NCBI GenBank assembly: GCA_016719855.1
Contig: JADJYH010000040.1
Coordinates: 1-64,000, forward strand
DNA length: 64,000 nucleotides
Direction of reading: 5' to 3'
From: Saprospiraceae bacterium
GTDB lineage: Bacteria; Bacteroidota; Bacteroidia; Chitinophagales; Saprospiraceae
Below the pieces are notes generated by a model, which searched no databases, had not been told where the DNA came from, and worked only from the letters and a program-made list of their open reading frames with translations. Shown one piece after another: positions 63,101-64,000 of the stretch. How positions within the stretch are numbered: position 1 is the stretch's first letter; every line of letters begins with the position of its first letter. Made by a program: the position numbers and the translations under genes.

Positions 63101-64000
63101 TGACGTGAATTACACCGTTGACTTTGGATTGTACGAGCCACAAATCCAGCCGACCTTGAGCCTTGGCAACCTCGTGTTTTATGACTACGACAACGATGGC
63201 GTTTTCAACAATTTCGACGCTGGCCTCCAGAATGTGGAGGTGGAGTTGTATGACGCTGGCTCCGACCAAACACAAGGCACTCCCGACGACCAACTCATTG
63301 ACAATCAGTCCACTAATATCAGCGGTGAGTACCTGTTCACGGGGCTGGCCGAGGGTTTTTACTTCGTAAAACTCAACGGCAACGGCATCCCCGCCAACCA
63401 CGTTTCTTCCACGGGCGATGGCGTTTACGACATGGACAGCGCAGGTGCTTACGAGCCGTCCACTGGCACGGACTTGGACGAGGACGGCACGGACGACGGC
63501 ACGCAGATGGGGGCGATGGTCGTGTCAGCGGTCATCGAGTTGGCATTTGGTACAGAGCCATTTGGCGACGTAAACCTGACCGTGGATTTTGGCCTGTACG
63601 AGCCGCAAATCCAGCCGACCTTGAGCCTCGGCAACCTCGTGTTCTTGGATGCCGAAAACGATGGCATTTTTAACAACGCTGATGCTGGCATTGAGGATGT
63701 GGAGGTGGAGCTGTACGACGCAGGCCCAGACCAAACCCAAGGCACTCCCGATGACCAACTCCTTGCCAATCAAACCACAAACGGTTTCGGTGAGTACCTG
63801 TTCACAGGTCTGAGCGAAGGTTTTTACTTCGTAAAATTGAGCGGCAACGGCATCCCCGCCAACCATGTTTCCTCAACAGGTGACGGCGTTTACGACATGG
63901 ACGGAGCAGGTGCTTACGAGCCAGCTACGGGCACGAACTTTAACGTGGACGGTGCCGACGATGGAACACAGATGGGGGCGATGATTATGTCCGAGGTCAT
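60135..64000 (+). CDS. Giant cell-surface protein with SprB, DUF11 and tandem SdrD-B-like repeats (3' end outside window)
   Basis: The frame opens at ATG 60135 and stays open for all 3,866 bases to the window edge, so at least 1,288 residues are encoded and no stop is seen. Order: hydrophobic signal (AIVLVAVQLLALSFQPVHT); two SprB-like repeats (60280-60770; FTYDWSNDGADVPDNDPQDL, LVAGTYVVTVTDANLC); a DUF11 domain (60770-61080; LALRKTLATGQSYSVLPGDL); an Asp/Pro-rich linker; then six SdrD-B-like repeats from 61311 onward, the sixth incomplete. Each repeat has GNLVFLDYxNDGVFNN, VEVELYDAGPDQTQGTPDDQ, GEYLFTGLAEGFYFVKL, NGIPANHVSSTGDGVYDMDG, and ends TVDFGLYEP. SdrD-B domains bind calcium and act as rigid stalk units in surface adhesins. 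The high Asp content fits. The sorting signal would lie beyond the window. Confidence 0.88.
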   Translation, partial: MKKRITFHKGVQAIVLVAVQLLALSFQPVHTHHFAAKVCQMVSNKVNQPSCDLVLSSYVTDASCELVADGAIDLVVSGSGAPFTYDWSNDGADVPDNDPQDLSGLPAGSYTVTVTDNFGCEAVLMVLVEQPTAIQIAGNVGDVTTVGGNDGYVDLTVSGGTPNYTFDWDNDGAETPDDDTEDLFDLVAGTYVVTVTDANLCTGTESFTVADPLIFDLALRKTLATGQSYSVLPGDLVTFTVTVFNQGQLTATNMLVIDYLPANMTFNAAQNPGWVNFGAGPTLFISSLAPGASYSKNLKLQVSLSAPNGILNNYAEISAADDADPNTADPPTDVDSEPNAFQLDDPGGLPGSPADNIITGDGSGAPGSNNPLTDEDDHDGAAVLVNTPMLGLGNLVFLDYENDGVFNNLDEGVQGVEVELYSVGLDLIQGTFDDQLVDVQYTDDNGEYSFSILSEGSYYVMLTGNGFPADHVSSTGDGIYDMDGAGAYEPATGTDLDVDGTDDGTQMGTTVMSEAIELAFGTEPDGDDNLTVDFGLYEPVPVPTLRLGNLVFLDYDNDGVFNNSDIGIEGVEVELYDAGPDQTQGTPDDQLIANQSTNFFGEYLFTGVLEGFYFVKLNGNGIPVNYISSTGDGAFDMDGAGAYEPATGTDLDEDGTDDGTQIGAMVTSEVIELALGTEPDGDDNFTVDFGLYEPQQTALSLGNLVFYDNDNDGVFNNSDAGIQYVEVELYDAGPDHLRGTPDDQLVDNQSTNYFGGYLFTGLAEGFYFVKLNGNGIPANHVSSTGDGIYDMDGAGAYEPASGTDLDVDGTDDGTQIGAMVMSEVIELAYGTEPDGYANYTVDFGLYEPQQQTLSLGNLVFLDYENDGVFNNFDAGIQHVEVELYDAGPDQTQGTPDDQLIGNQSTNFFGEYLFTGLAEGFYFVTLNGNGIPATLVSSTGDGVYDNDGSGAYEPATGTDLDVDNTDDGTQMGAMVMSEVIELAFDTEPDGDVNYTVDFGLYEPQIQPTLSLGNLVFYDYDNDGVFNNFDAGLQNVEVELYDAGSDQTQGTPDDQLIDNQSTNISGEYLFTGLAEGFYFVKLNGNGIPANHVSSTGDGVYDMDSAGAYEPSTGTDLDEDGTDDGTQMGAMVVSAVIELAFGTEPFGDVNLTVDFGLYEPQIQPTLSLGNLVFLDAENDGIFNNADAGIEDVEVELYDAGPDQTQGTPDDQLLANQTTNGFGEYLFTGLSEGFYFVKLSGNGIPANHVSSTGDGVYDMDGAGAYEPATGTNFNVDGADDGTQMGAMIMSEV
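61311..64000 (+). repeat. Six tandem about 464-bp repeats (SdrD-B-like units)
   Basis: The GNLVF codons start at 61311, 61776, 62238, 62700, 63165 and 63630, steps of 465, 462, 462, 465 and 465 bases. Copies 2-6 are very similar at DNA level, with long identical blocks, indicating recent tandem amplification or ongoing homogenisation. The array continues past the window. Confidence 0.9.

Overview
The window reads as a fragment of a Bacteroidota chromosome or metagenomic contig, most likely close to Saprospiria (Saprospiraceae/Lewinella-like). The evidence is a SusC/SusD pair, two classes of type IX secretion (T9SS) C-terminal sorting domains, a TolQ-ExbD-ExbD cluster typical of the phylum, a DUF4293 protein, TAnnTTTG-type promoters, and giant surface proteins that share a long C-terminal module I associate with Saprospiria. 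The lineage call is inferred from gene content, not from a marker tree.

Layout. (1) 1-6.2 kb: a heavily frameshifted block. It holds the start of a CusA/CzcA-like RND pump, its lipoprotein adaptor and a small His-rich protein (minus strand), an unrecognised minus-strand remnant, a DUF1501 protein and a sugar-phosphate isomerase/epimerase-like protein (plus strand). (2) 6.4-10 kb: a multi-PAS histidine kinase with a stand-alone response regulator. (3) 11.2-18.9 kb: SusC, SusD and a secreted LamG plus PNGase F-like protein, which looks like a small locus for releasing and importing N-glycans. (4) 18.9-32.7 kb: mostly intact housekeeping genes: a PASTA protein, a T9SS-sorted protein, a rhodanese, a SPOR protein, a large UvrD/AddA-type helicase, DUF4293, TolQ/ExbD, tRNA-Ser(GGA) and TatD. 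(5) 33.2-64 kb: about 31 kb given over to five giant repeat-built surface proteins. The first ends in a type B (gliding-motility) sorting domain. The next three are tandem paralogs with a common C-terminal half. The last carries SdrD-B-like repeats and runs off the right edge of the window without a stop.

The strongest lead is the three-gene paralogous array at 40.6-59.6 kb. Each member has different N-terminal binding modules (PA14, discoidin-like, beta-propeller-like, Ig-like repeats). Each then has the same tail: three H-type-lectin-like repeats, an MRDxLR module, an 'RHRNHLG' beta domain, and a duplicated DxNxDG...IYQGPxND motif that resembles a dockerin/EF-hand calcium loop. I see no conventional T9SS sorting domain at these ends, so the tail may be a different surface-attachment or assembly module.

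A caution applies throughout. Frameshifts are very dense at the left end, thin out to the right, hit normally conserved genes such as tolQ, and often sit beside homopolymers. Many 'pseudogenes' here may therefore be sequence errors. Broken genes are annotated as one reconstructed locus each.
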